Positions 10,701-19,915 of a stretch of DNA of 64,000 bases are shown here, in pieces. The stretch spans positions 108,620,823 through 108,684,822 of the forward strand of contig NC_064822.1 in NCBI RefSeq assembly GCF_024166365.1, written 5' to 3'. Under the pieces are notes generated by a model. It had not been told where the DNA came from and did not search any database. It saw nothing but the letters and a program-made list of their open reading frames with translations. Origin of the DNA: Elephas maximus indicus (Eukaryota; Chordata; Mammalia; Proboscidea; Elephantidae). The translations under genes and the position numbers were made by a program. The first letter of the stretch is position 1. Each line of letters opens with the position of its first letter.

Positions 10701-11285
10701 AGAATCCTGATTTTACACGAATCACTTGAGACTCCAAGGGGTTACAGAGCTGAGTTCAAGACCTTCCCCTACAGGGCCTTCCTGCTCTATCTCTTCCTGG
10801 TGCTCTGGGATGGGAGGGAAGCCAGGGAGATAAGCACAGTTTCTGGAAGCTGAGGTGACCACCTGTTCCCTTGCGGCAGGGCTGCTGAACTTCACCATGC
10901 ATGACCAGCACACGGCCCCAGCGTGGAATGTACTAATGTGGACCCTGCTTTTTCTGGGCCAGGGCATCCAGGTCAGCCTTTACTGCCAGGAGTGGTACGC
11001 CAGGCGGCACTGCCCCCTGCCCCAGGTGAGAGACCACGATGATGCCAGGCCCCTGCAGCTTTCCACCCAAGAGGCTATACTCCCCTTCCCAACATCAGCA
11101 CCCTACTGCTCCCCAACTCAATAACCATGGTCAGGCACCAGGGCCTAGATTGGGGGTGATGGGCTCCCATATCTTGGATGTATAGGAGGGCATCGGGAGG
11201 GACCTCATTCACAACTTTCACCCCTCTGGCACAGACAACCTTCTGGGGACTGGTGACACCTCGATCTTGGTCCTGCCACACCTAG
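1674..11285 (+). CDS. SOAT2: SOAT2, sterol O-acyltransferase 2 (ACAT2), 15 coding exons
   Basis: SOAT2 is an endoplasmic-reticulum MBOAT-family enzyme that esterifies cholesterol with long-chain acyl-CoA in enterocytes and hepatocytes for packing into lipoproteins. Coding exons: 1674-1749, 2241-2296, 2803-2939, 3313-3372, 3722-3829, 5836-6112, 6521-6590, 7180-7264, 7764-7809, 8023-8152, 9093-9190, 9625-9723, 10234-10369, 10880-11025, 11235-11285. They sum to 1575 bases, that is 524 residues plus stop, against 522 in human as I recall it. All introns are GT-AG and all phases agree. Hallmarks are the FYRDWWN motif (residues 379-385, split between exons 11 and 12), the HEYIF motif holding the presumed catalytic His436 (human His434), and a hydrophobic multi-pass body. 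The ATG is chosen because it gives MEPSWAHL, matching the human start MEPGGARL. No exon is broken. Confidence 0.97.
2241..2296 (+). CDS. SOAT2: SOAT2 exon 2
   Basis: The acceptor CTCCTCCTAG precedes the exon and the donor is GTGAGA. It encodes [18 protein letters not shown], nearly identical to human, within the cytosolic N-terminal segment. It enters in phase 1 and ends on a codon boundary. Confidence 0.95.
2803..2939 (+). CDS. SOAT2: SOAT2 exon 3
   Basis: The exon encodes [19 protein letters not shown] and a proline-rich tail ([11 protein letters not shown]). The amphipathic Gln/Leu stretch corresponds to the oligomerisation helix of the ACAT N-terminus. It ends in phase 2 at donor GTAAGG. 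Confidence 0.93.
3313..3372 (+). CDS. SOAT2: SOAT2 exon 4
   Basis: This 60-base exon after CAATTCAG encodes [20 protein letters not shown], the basic stretch leading into the membrane domain. The donor is GTAAGT. Confidence 0.95.
   Translation, partial: DPGVNPWETESFHHPQVPA
3722..3829 (+). CDS. SOAT2: SOAT2 exon 5
   Basis: The exon encodes [20 protein letters not shown] and then [15 protein letters not shown], which is the first membrane helix. It ends in phase 2 at donor GTAGGC. Confidence 0.96.
4440..4564 (-). repeat. AfroSINE-type SINE (diverged, partial)
   Basis: This SINE lies in SOAT2 intron 5. It reads 'gctggtgggttcgaacc' then 'cggttagcagccaagtactttaaccgtttcgccaccagggctcc', the tRNA-derived head of an AfroSINE in reverse. 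The tail side is poorly preserved. Confidence 0.8.
4578..4732 (-). repeat. AfroSINE
   Basis: A nearly full-length AfroSINE starts 14 bases after the previous one and has the same orientation. It carries the tail 'attgccatggagtggattccaactcatagc', the middle 'gcacagtagaactgccccacaggg' and the tRNA-like head ending 'ccaccagggcccc'. Confidence 0.9.
5100..5387 (-). repeat. SINE with tRNA-Gly-like head and RTE-type tail
   Basis: Read on the minus strand this SINE begins 'gatggttcagtggtaggattctcagcttccatgtgggagacc', which resembles the 5' half and A box of a glycine tRNA rather than the usual AfroSINE head. It ends in a tail with 'catgagtcagggctaactccgtggcagttaacaacaa', as in RTE elements and AfroSINEs. 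It sits in SOAT2 intron 5, antisense to the gene. A tail fragment of the same family lies at about 50727-50850. Confidence 0.7.
5388..5835. other. SOAT2 intron 5, 3' portion
   Basis: No recognisable repeat or exon is present apart from the acceptor (CTCCAAG) for exon 6 at its end. Confidence 0.5.
5836..6112 (+). CDS. SOAT2: SOAT2 exon 6
   Basis: The largest coding exon (277 bases) encodes residues about 146-238, with two hydrophobic helices ([20 protein letters not shown] and [20 protein letters not shown]) and the stretch ending [12 protein letters not shown]. It starts in phase 2 and ends on a codon boundary at donor GTGAGG. Confidence 0.97.
6440..6495 (-). repeat. MIR fragment next to SOAT2 exon 7
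   Basis: The bases 'gggagattaagtgatttgctcaaagttacacagcaac' match the conserved core of MIR in reverse. The fragment stops about 25 bases before the exon 7 acceptor, so it lies within the branch-point region. Confidence 0.55.
6521..6590 (+). CDS. SOAT2: SOAT2 exon 7
   Basis: The exon encodes [20 protein letters not shown], identical to human over most positions, after acceptor CCATATCAG. The donor is GTGAGG, leaving phase 1. Confidence 0.96.
7180..7264 (+). CDS. SOAT2: SOAT2 exon 8
   Basis: The exon encodes [20 protein letters not shown] then LIYREAYP, with the conserved [16 protein letters not shown] segment of ACATs. The acceptor is CTCTCCAG and the donor GTAAGA. Confidence 0.96.
7453..7562. 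repeat. short palindromic DNA-transposon-like relic (tentative)
   Basis: In SOAT2 intron 8, 'ggtgaccaactgtctggtttaccc' at the left is mirrored imperfectly by 'caagctggatggtttgtcactc' at the right. This resembles an old terminal-inverted-repeat element of placental mammals. I cannot name the family with certainty. Confidence 0.3.
7764..7809 (+). CDS. SOAT2: SOAT2 exon 9
   Basis: This 46-base microexon encodes [15 protein letters not shown], the conserved cytosolic loop between helices. The acceptor is CTGCTGCAG and the donor GTCAGA. Confidence 0.95.
8023..8152 (+). CDS. SOAT2: SOAT2 exon 10
   Basis: The exon encodes [20 protein letters not shown] (membrane helix) and [20 protein letters not shown], nearly identical to human. 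It ends in phase 1 at donor GTAAGC. Confidence 0.96.
8440..8900 (+). repeat. L2 LINE fragment
   Basis: In SOAT2 intron 10, phrases such as 'tttgcccatactggtccctcagcttggaattccctttcc' and 'cccctcctctaggaagccttgcttt' follow the L2 3' region in forward order. This is an ancient pan-mammalian LINE remnant with no reading frame. Confidence 0.6.
9093..9190 (+). CDS. SOAT2: SOAT2 exon 11
   Basis: The exon encodes [20 protein letters not shown] and [13 protein letters not shown]. It supplies the first three residues (FYR) of the FYxDWWN signature of ACAT enzymes, thought to take part in acyl-CoA binding. Confidence 0.97.
9625..9723 (+). CDS. SOAT2: SOAT2 exon 12
   Basis: The exon completes the signature with [20 protein letters not shown] and continues [13 protein letters not shown]. 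All invariant positions known for ACAT1/ACAT2 in this block are present. The donor is GTACGA. Confidence 0.97.
9975..10085 (-). repeat. MIR SINE fragment
   Basis: In SOAT2 intron 12, 'cagtaaccctgagaagtaagtatattataataatccccattt' is the MIR core in reverse. Confidence 0.65.
10234..10369 (+). CDS. SOAT2: SOAT2 exon 13 with catalytic histidine
   Basis: The exon encodes [20 protein letters not shown], then [20 protein letters not shown]. The His in HEYIF (residue 436 here) corresponds to the MBOAT catalytic histidine, human His434. It ends in phase 1 at donor GTGAGC. Confidence 0.97.
10880..11025 (+). CDS. SOAT2: SOAT2 exon 14
   Basis: The exon encodes [40 protein letters not shown] and ARRHCPLPQ, the last two membrane helices and the conserved C-terminal cytosolic or luminal turn. 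An internal CAG|GTCAGC at 10970 could look like a donor, but the reading continues through it as in human. Confidence 0.97.
11235..11285 (+). CDS. SOAT2: SOAT2 exon 15 coding part and stop
   Basis: The exon encodes [16 protein letters not shown] followed by TAG at 11283-11285, matching the human C-terminus [16 protein letters not shown]. Confidence 0.97.
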   Translation, partial: TTFWGLVTPRSWSCHT

Positions 11286-11660
11286 AGGTCAGGGCAACCT
11301 CACTGTCCATATGACACCACCAAGTTCTTCTCTGCCTGCAAAGCCTGGGACCGGGGCTTCTCTGTCTGCACTTCCAGACCTGGCTCTGCTTCAAGGGGGC
11401 CTGGCATGCATGATCCCAACCAAAGGATTCCAGGGATTGAGGTCTGTGTATCTGTGAGCACAGACTCAGGATGGGGGTAACTCTTGAGCCCCCATCCGCA
11501 TGGACTGGGCACAGAGCCCTCACACCTCATAGCTGTCCAGATTTGGAGAGATTTGAGAGGCCTAACGGTCTTGGTGAATATGGGGGTACTCAGAGGGATT
11601 TGGGCCACCAAGGTTCTAGAAGGTTTTGCTTCTTGATTTTGTATTCCCTTTTTTCAATAC

Positions 11661-11666
11661 AATAAA
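11661..11666 (+). promoter_or_regulatory. SOAT2: SOAT2 polyadenylation signal
   Basis: AATAAA lies 376 bases after the stop codon and is followed by a GT/CT-rich stretch, so cleavage is expected near 11685. It is the only canonical signal in the 3'UTR. Confidence 0.85.
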
Positions 11667-11874
11667 CTGTCTGTCTCCCTTTGTATTCATTAATTTGTTC
11701 ATTCATTCATCATCAGTTGAAGGCCCCTTTGTGACAGGCACTACTGAGGAGTTATATCTACTGAGGCAAGATTTTCTGGTGAAAGGGGGTAAGGGTCTTG
11801 GGTGACAGCCTACTTTGCCTTCTCTATGCTGCCCCCATCTCCCAGACACCCGATCTCACCCTCTCTTCCACCTC

Positions 11875-12075
11875 TGTTGTTGTAGTGTGCCATTGAGTCC
11901 ATTCACTCACAGCAACCCTACAGGACAGAATAGAGCTGCCCCATAGGGTTTCCAAGGCTGTGATCTTTACGGAAGAAGCCTGCCACATCTTTCTCCCAAA
12001 GAGCTGCTGGTGGGTTCAAATTCTCAACCTTTTGGTTACCAGCTGAGCGCTTAACCACTGCACCACCAGGACGCC
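11875..12075 (-). repeat. AfroSINE, long form
   Basis: The tail 'tgttgttgtagtgtgccattgagtcc' is followed by 'gacagaatagagctgccccatagggtttccaagg', a spacer 'ctgtgatctttacggaagaagcctgccacatc' that marks the long AfroSINE subtype, and the head 'ccagctgagcgcttaaccactgcaccaccagg'. Confidence 0.88.
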
Positions 12076-12204
12076 TTCTTCCACCTCTACCCTACTCCTT
12101 TTCCAGTTCACATTCCAAACCCCTTTAATTCTTTGCTCCTGGCAACCTCTAGCACGTTTTGAGAATGCACAGAGCAGGCCTCCTTTCCGTCAGCATTGGA
12201 ACCT

Positions 12205-12290
12205 CCTGCAGCAGACCTTAGGCAAATCTTTTAATTTCCTGAGCCTCAGTTTCCACAGCTATAAAGTAGACATTAAAATCAGAAGCCTCC
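12205..12290 (+). repeat. MIR fragment
   Basis: 'ccttaggcaaatcttttaatttcctgagcctcagtttccacagctataaa' is the MIR core in forward orientation. Confidence 0.65.
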
Positions 12291-12299
12291 TGTCTATAT

Positions 12300-13779
12300 G
12301 AGGACAGATGGTTAAAATATTTATATTCAGAACTGTTCCAGAAACCATATTCTACAGTCACTATAAGCAAAGGGTCATCTCTGTCCTCTCTACACAGATT
12401 GCCTCTCTAACCTGGTGCTGGGGAAATACCTGGCTCAGGAGAGGGGCAATATTAAACCCAGGGGAACTTAGAACCAAATGAGTCAGGGTCCCTAAGAAAG
12501 AAATTGGGGGCACCTGCCATTAGAGCTTTGCCCAGAGGGATCATCAGGAAGGCTGCTTGATCAAAGTTCAGCAGCAAACACTTCCAGGTGTAAAATCAAT
12601 TTAGGAACGAGCCAAGGGGGAGGAGCAAGAAGAGGACCTTGAGGACAAAGTACCAGGTTTCCCTGGGACCCTTTGACCCCTGATCCTAAAAACCTGAGCT
12701 GTAATCCCCCCTCCTTTCATCTTCTGGGTCTGGGCTGTCATTCAAGGCCTCGATCCTCCATTCATTCTTGTTTACTTCTGAGGGCATTTTCTGCGGGATC
12801 TTGAACCCAAATGCTCCCTGGCTCTCCCAGCTGCTCCCCATTCTACCTCTGGGGGAACAGAGGTAGCTCATGCCTTCATACACAGTTTGTCCCGTCCCCA
12901 ACCTGAACCAGGCCCAGGTGGGTGGTCAGAGGATCTGTGGAAGTTAATGAGGGGCAAGTGCAGAGTGCCCAGAACTGCAATGTGACAGCCCGAGGAGCAT
13001 TCCGTGGGGAGGGACAGCCATCTAGGATCTGAGCTGTTCCAACAGCTCTCAGCCCTACTACAGCTCAGGGTTGCTCAAGGAGGTGGGTGTGTGTGGCATG
13101 AACACAAAAGTACCTGTGTAAAAACCAGGATCATGTTTTTCGAAATGAAAACAACTTTATTAATTTTTACTTAATATGTGTTTATAGAAACAACAGAGAA
13201 AAGATTAAGAAAACAATACTCCCTCCCCCCTGCCCCGCCAGAAAAAAATCTCACTACTAGAGATAACCATTTGTTAACATTTTGGTGTTAATTCTTCTAG
13301 GCATATCTGCATTACGTTCATAGTATTAGTTACTATTAGGTGCAGCTGCAAGTAATGGTAAACCTAAAGGAGAAGTGTCCTTCCTTCACAGATTAAAATC
13401 CAGATGTAGGCAGTCCAGGGATGCTACAGTGTCTCGGGTCTACCTAGGGAGGGAACTAAGCCCCTTCTACCTTGTTGATTTATTGTGTCTGGCCTCCATT
13501 CTCAAAGCTTCATCATGGTCCAAATGGCTGTTCCACTTTCCTTCCAGGTTGCAGGAAGGAGGAAGGAGAAAAAGAATGGCATGCCTCCTTTCTTGGAAAT
13601 TGAAAATACTACTTTCTATTAAACCCCGTTGACTGGAACTTGGTTGCATGACAACATCTAGCTGCAAGGGAGACTGGGAAACAGAGTCTTTGTTCTGAGA
13701 GGCCATGAGCTCCGCTAAAACCCTGGGGGTAGGAGGCTACATGGGTTCATACTAAAAGGTGGGGAACAACTGGCAGTCT
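12300..13779. other. intergenic stretch, no gene recognised
   Basis: Nothing from 12300 to 13130 can be named. From about 13330 to 13760 the sequence looks repetitive (a purine-rich block with 'ccatggtccaaatggctg'-like text), reminiscent of an old mammalian interspersed repeat that I cannot assign. No coding signal is seen. Confidence 0.35.
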
Positions 13780-14019
13780 CTGTACAGTTTATAAGAGTTC
13801 CAGTTGCTCCAAATCCTTGCCAAAACTTGGTATGATCAGTCTTTTTAATTTTAGCCATTCAAATTGGTGTGTAGTAGTATTTCATCGTGGTTTTCGTTTG
13901 CATTTCTGTATTGACTAATGAGATTGATCATTTTTTCATGTGCTTATTTGCCATCACATCTTCTTTGGTGAAGTGTCTGTTCAAACCTTTTGCTCTTTTT
14001 AAAACTGGGTTGTTTGTCA

Positions 14020-14993
14020 AAAAAAGGTTTAAACACAGAAGAAAACATTCTTTGATGGTTACGAGGGTGGAGAGGGAGGGAGAGGGGATTCAGTCATTAG
14101 ATAGTAGACAAGGATTATTTTAGGTCAAGGGAAGGACAACACACAATACAGGGGAAGTCAGCACAACTGGACTAAACCAAAAGCTAAGAGGTTTCTTGAA
14201 TACGACCAAACACACCAAGGGACAAAGTAGCAGGGGCAGGGGTCTGGGGACCATGGTTTCAGGGACGTCTAGGTCAAGTGGCATAACAAAGTGTATTAAG
14301 AAAACCTTCTGCATCCCACTTTGATGAGCAGTGTCTGGGGTCTTAAAAGCAAGCAAGTGGCCATCTAAGATGCATCAACCCACTTGGAGCAAAGGAGAAT
14401 GAAGAACACCAAAGACACAAGGAAAATATGAGCCCAAGAAACTGAAAGGGCAACATAAACCAGAGACTCTATCAGCCTGAGACCTGAAGAACTAGATGGT
14501 GCTCGGTTACCACCAATGACTTCCCTGACAGGGAACACGACAGAGAATTCCTCATGGAGCAGGAGAAAAGTAGGATGCAGACCTTAAATTCTAGTAAAAA
14601 GACCAGACTTAATGGTCTGACTGAGACTGGAGAGACCCCACAGGTCGTGGTAACTGGATTCTCTGTTAGCCCAAAACTAAAATCATTCTCGAAACCAACT
14701 CCTCAGACAAAGATTAGACTGGACTATAAGACATAAAGTGATACTGGTGAGGAGTGTGCTTCTTAGCTCAAGTAGACACATGAGACTATGTGGGCAGCTC
14801 CTGTCAGGAGGCGAGATGAGGAGGCAGAGGGGGACAGGAGTTGGTTGAATGGACATGGGAAACACAGGGTGGAGAGAAGTGTGCTGTTACATTGTAGGGA
14901 GAGCAACTAGGGTCACATAACAATGTGTGTATAAGTTTTTGTATGAGAAACTTAACATGAATTGTAAACTTTCACTTAAAACACAATAAAAAA
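14020..14993 (+). mobile_element. L1 3'UTR-only insertion
   Basis: This fragment consists of the elephant-type long L1 3'UTR in forward orientation, from 'gtttaaacacagaagaaaacattctttg' to the terminus 'gtaaactttcacttaaaacacaataaaaaa'. It splits the ancient L1. The flanks 'actgggttgtttgtc' (left) and 'attggattgtttt' (right) look like a decayed target-site duplication. No ORF sequence is carried. Confidence 0.85.
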
Positions 14994-15400
14994 ATTGGAT
15001 TGTTTTCTTATTTTTGCATTTTGACTGTTCTTTATATATTCTGAATACTAGCCCTGTAACAGATAGGTGATTAGCAAATATTTTCTACCAGTCTGTGACT
15101 TGTCTTTTTATTTGCTTGGCAGTGTCTTTCATAGAGCAGAAGTTTTTAATTTTGATTAAATCCAATTTATCAATTTTTTTTCTTTTATGAATCATGGTTT
15201 TAGTATCATATCTTAAAAAAAATCTTTACCTAACATAAGGTCACAAAGATTTTCTCCTATGTTTTATTCTAGAAGTTTTTACAGATTTTGCTTTTACATT
15301 TAGGTATGTGATTTAAGCTTTGTGTATCACATAAAGTATGTATTAAGTTCTATTTGTGTGTGTGTGTATCTCCAATTATTACAGCACTATTTGTGGAAAG

Positions 15401-15576
15401 GAGTCATGGTGGTGCAGTAGTTAAGAGCTATGGCTGCTAACCAAAAGGTCAGCAGCTAGAATCCACCAGCAGGTCCTTGGAAACCCTGTGGAGCAGTTCT
15501 ACTCTGTCCTACCAGGTTGCTGTGAGTTGGAATCAATTCGAGGGCAATGGGTTTGGAGCGGTTTTTTTTTTTTTTT
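15401..15576 (+). repeat. AfroSINE inserted in the ancient L1
   Basis: A full AfroSINE runs from 'gagtcatggtggtgcagtagttaagagc' to 'gaatcaattcgagggcaatgggtttgg' plus a T-rich tail. Short flanking repeats 'ttgtggaaag' and 'ttgttgaaag' mark the target-site duplication. Confidence 0.92.
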
Positions 15577-15921
15577 TGGTGCTTGTTGAAAGGACTGTCC
15601 TTCCTGTACTGAATTGCCTTTGCAGTTGTAGGTCTACTTCTAGAAATTATATTCTGTTCCACTGATTTATTTGACTTTCTTTACACCAATACTACACTAT
15701 CTTGAATACTGTAGATTTACATAAGTCTTGAAAGCAAATAGTATAAGTCATCCAACTATGTTCTGTTTTTTCAAAGTTGTTTTGACTATTTGAGGTCCCT
15801 TGAATTTCTACAGGAATTTTAAGACCAGCTTGCTAATTTCTTAAAAAAAACAGCCTTCTGAGATTTTAATTAGGATTGCATTTGGGCAGAATTGACATCT
15901 TAACAATATTGAGTCTTCCCA

Positions 15922-16318
15922 TTCACAATGAATAAGATGACTGAAGAAGAATTGACACCTTTGAATTATGGTGTTAGTGAAGAATATTGAATATACCGTG
16001 GACTGCCAAAAGAATAAACAAATCTGTTTGGAAGAAGTATGGCCGGAACGTTCCTTAGAAGCAAGAATGGTGAGACTTCTCACATATTTTGGACATGTTA
16101 TCAGGAGGGATCAGTCCCTAGGGAAGGACATCATGTTGGTAGAGCGCCAGCAAAAAAAGAGGAAGACTCTCAATGAGATGGGTTGACACAGTGACTGCAA
16201 CAAGGAGCTTAAATATAGCAATGATTATAAGGATGGCGCAGGACAGTGTTTCATTCTGTTGTACATAGGGTCACTACGAGTCAGAGCCAACTGGACGGCA
16301 CCTACCAACAACAACAAC
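15922..16318 (+). mobile_element. RTE LINE 3' fragment
   Basis: This is the last about 400 bases of an afrotherian RTE LINE. It reads 'cctttgaattatggtgttagtgaagaatattgaatatacc', 'acatgttatcaggagggatcagtcc', and ends in 'gagtcagagccaactggacggcacctaccaacaacaacaac'. It interrupts the ancient L1. Confidence 0.85.
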
Positions 16319-16555
16319 ATCCATAAACACAATATATCTCTCCAGTTATTTAAGTCTTCTGTAATTTATCTCAGCAAAGGTTTGTAGTTTTCAGTACGCA
16401 GGATTTGTGCATTTTTTGTCAGATTTGACCCTAAGTATTTGATATTTTTGATGCTATTGTAATTTTTTTTAATTTCAGTTTCTGGTTTTTCATTGCTAGC
16501 ATATTGAAATACAACAGATTTTTGTATTTTGACCTTCTATCCTGCAACCTTGTGG

Positions 16556-17175
16556 TATTAGTTTCCTAGGGCTGTTGTAACAAAGTACCACAACATGGGT
16601 GGCTTAAAACCAAAGAAATGTATTCTACTATTGTTCTGGAAGTCAGAAGTCCAAACTCAAGATGTTAGCACAGCCATGCTCCTTTTGAAGGCTGTAGGGA
16701 AGAATTCTCCCTTGCATCCTCCTAGCTTCTGTTGGCTCCCAGCAATCCTTGGCATTCCTTGGCTTGTAGTTGCATCACCCCAATCTCTGTCTTCTTCATC
16801 ACATGGCCCTCTTCCCTGTGTGTGTTTGTGTCTCTGTGTGTCCTCTCTTCTTATAAGAACATCAGTCATTGGATTTAGGGTCTACCTAAACCCTGGTGGC
16901 GTAGTGGTTAAATGCTATGGCTGCTAACCAAAAGGTCAGCAGTTCAAATCCACCAGGCATTCCTTGGAAACCCTATTGGGCAGTTCTACTCTGTCCTATA
17001 GGGTCACTATGAGTCGGAATTGACTCAACAGCAACGGGTTTGGCTTTTGTTTTTTTTTTAGCGCACTATAACCTCATCTTAACTAATTACACCTGCAAAG
17101 ACTCTATTTCCAAATAAGGTCACATTTAGAGGTTCCAGGTAGACATGGATTTTGAAGGAACACTATTCAATCCAT
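16556..17175 (-). mobile_element. fossil MaLR (MLT1-like) solo LTR
   Basis: This is a fossil long terminal repeat of the mammalian MaLR group, in reverse orientation, interrupted by an AfroSINE. The family match rests on the terminal and poly(A)-side phrases that I recognise; the subfamily is uncertain. No internal region is seen. It is broken and, given the family, probably dates to before or around the placental radiation. Confidence 0.6.
16887..17059 (+). repeat. AfroSINE inserted in the fossil LTR
   Basis: A full AfroSINE runs from 'aaaccctggtggcgtagtggtta' to 'gactcaacagcaacgggtttggc' plus a T tail. Confidence 0.92.
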
Positions 17176-17785
17176 TGTTGTCGTTGTTAAATTCACTTAT
17201 TTGTCTTAGGAGCTATTCATTTGTTTGTTTTTGAAGTTTTCGTAAGATTTTCTACATAGATGTTCATGTCATCTGTGAATAAAGACAGTTTTATTTCTTC
17301 TTTCCTGATTTTGATGCTTTTTTATTTCTTTTTCTTGCTTTATCAGACTAGCTAGAACCTTCAAAAGAAGTAGTGAGAACAGACATCCTTGCCTTGTTCT
17401 TGATCTTCAGGAGAAAGCATTCAGACTTTCACATTAAGTATGATGTTAGCTGTAGATTTTTCATGGATGTGCTTTATCAGGTTGAGAAAGTTCCTTTCTA
17501 CTTCTAGTTTTTAATCAGGAAGGGATGTTTAATTTTGTCAAATACTTTTTATGCATCTTTTGAGATGATCATATAGTTTTTTAATATGTGAATTACACTG
17601 ATTTCTTTTTTATTGTGCTTCAGGTGAAAGTTTACAGAACAAATTAGATTCTCATTCGATAGTTTGTACATAGAGTGTTTCATGGCCTTGGCTTCATTCC
17701 CCACAATGTGACAGCACTCTCTAAATTTCTGTCCTGGGTTCCCCATTTCATTTCATCTTGATTTTCTACTGCTTCCTGTATTCTT

Positions 17786-17951
17786 GGAAGCTGTGATGGC
17801 ATAGTGGTTAAAAGCTACAGCTGCTAACCAAAAGGTCAGCAGTTCAAATCCACCAGGTGCTCCTTATAAACCCTATGGGGAAGTTCTACTCTGTCCTATA
17901 AGGTCGCTGTGAGTCGGAATTGATTCGACGGCAACGGGTTTGGTTTTTTTT
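17786..17951 (+). repeat. AfroSINE in L1 3'UTR
   Basis: A full-length copy carries 'atggcatagtggttaaaagctacagctgctaaccaaaagg' and the tail 'gtcgctgtgagtcggaattgattcgacggcaacgggtttgg'. It interrupts the 3'UTR of the L1 ending at 17603. Confidence 0.93.
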
Positions 17952-19915
17952 CTTCCCCCTGTCTTCCCATCTTTGCTTTTGGGCAAATGTTGCTCTCTTG
18001 ATCTTGTACAATTGATTGTTCTAAGAAGCACGTTCCTCTCGGGTGTCCTTGTCTATTTCATAGGTTTGTCTGTTGTTTGGCCAAGTTGGTCTCCGGGAAT
18101 AACTTCAGTTCCAGGTCAGAAGGGTCTCTTAGGGCCATAGTCTCAAGGGTTCCTCCAGTCTCTGTCAGACCAGTAAGTCTGGTCTTTTTTGTGAATTTGA
18201 TTTTTTGTTTTACATTTTTCTCCCTCTCTGTCTGGGACCCTCTGTTGTGATCAGTCAGAGCAGTTGGTAGTGGTAGCCAGGCACCTTCTAGTTCTTCTGG
18301 TCTCGGGGTCATGTAAGCAGTGGTTTATGTGTCTATCAGTCCTTTGGACTAATTGCTTTTTTGAGTCTTTGTTTTTTTTCCAGACTGGAAGAGACCATTA
18401 GTTGTACCTTAGATGGCCACTTGCAAGTTTTTAAGACCCCAGACACTACCCACCAAAGTAGGATGTAGAACACTGTCTTTATGAACTAAGTTGTGCCAAT
18501 TGATGTAGATGTCCCCCAAGTCTGTGATCCTATTCCTTTGAGCCTAGGAACTTCATCCTATGAGGTATCTGGCTATATCTAAGAGGTTTCCTGACAATGC
18601 CACTTGTGTGCTATATTGTCTATATTAATATATGAGAAGCACCTACAGTCATGTATTTATCCGCCACTAAATCTGTATCTGGTGGTGGGTGTGCTCGCTT
18701 ACACCCTCCCATACCTCTTGGCATATCTATCTATATATCTATTCATATATTATTATTTGTTAATGCTATTGTTGCAGGATTATCTATGCTTTAGTAGTAA
18801 TTATGATTGTTCTTTATTCCTGCATTCCTCTTAGTGTCCACTTTTGCTTTGGTACTGACTTCTCCCATATTGTGTATTGCCATTCCCTTCACCAGTATTA
18901 ACACATGTCTACTATCTATTTGCTAATTTTCTCTCCCTCCCTGTCCCATCCCTGGTTACCATCAAAGAAATTTTTTTCCTGTGTGTAAACCTTTTGTTGT
19001 TACTGTATAATAGTGATCTCATACAATATTTGTCCTTTTGTGATTGACTTATTTCACTCAACATAATGTCCTCCAGATTTATCCATGTCGTGAGATGTTT
19101 CCCAGATGCATCATTACTCTTTATTGTTGCCTAGTATTCCATTGTGTATGTGTACCACAATTTAATCTATTCGTCTGTTGATGGGCACTTAGATTGTTTC
19201 TACCTTTTTGCTATTGTGAATAATGCTGCAATGAACATGGGTGTGCATATACCTATTTGTGTCATGGCTCTTATTTCTTCAGGGTGTGTACCTAGGAGTG
19301 GAATTGGTAGATCATATGATATTTCTATTTCTAGCTTTTTGAGGAAGTGCCATACTGTTTTCCGAAGTGGTTGTACCATTTTATGTTCCTACCAACAGTG
19401 TATAAGAGTTCCAGTCTCTGCACAACCTTGACAACATTTGTTACTTTCTGCTCTTTTAATTAGTGCCAGTAATGTCGGGTGAGGTGGTATCTCACTGTAG
19501 TTTTGATTTGCATCTCTCTAATTGCTAATGATATTTAGCATTTCTTCATATGTTTGTTTGCAGCCTGAATGTCTTCTTTGGTGAAGTGTCTGTTCATGTC
19601 CTTTGCCCATTTTTTAATTGGTTTGTTTTCCTTTTTTTGTTGTTCTTCAGTTGTTGAAGTTTTCTATATGTTTGAGAGATTAGGCCCTTGTCAGATATGT
19701 CATAGCCAAATTTTTTTTCTCAATCTGTGGGTTCTCTTTTTACTCTTTTGAGGAAGTCTTTTGTGTGCATAAGTGTTTAATTTCTAGGAGGTCTGATTTA
19801 CCTGATTCATCTTCTTCTGTGTATGCATTTTTTAGTTGTTTGGTCTTCTATTTATGTCATATATTAGGGTCCTTAGTGTTGTACCTATTTTTTCTTCACG
19901 ATTTTTATAGTTTTG

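Noticed and set aside
10960-10975. CAG|GTCAGC inside SOAT2 exon 14 as a splice donor
   Set aside because: Reading through it gives [11 protein letters not shown], identical to human, and the true donor CAG|GTGAGA follows at 11026.
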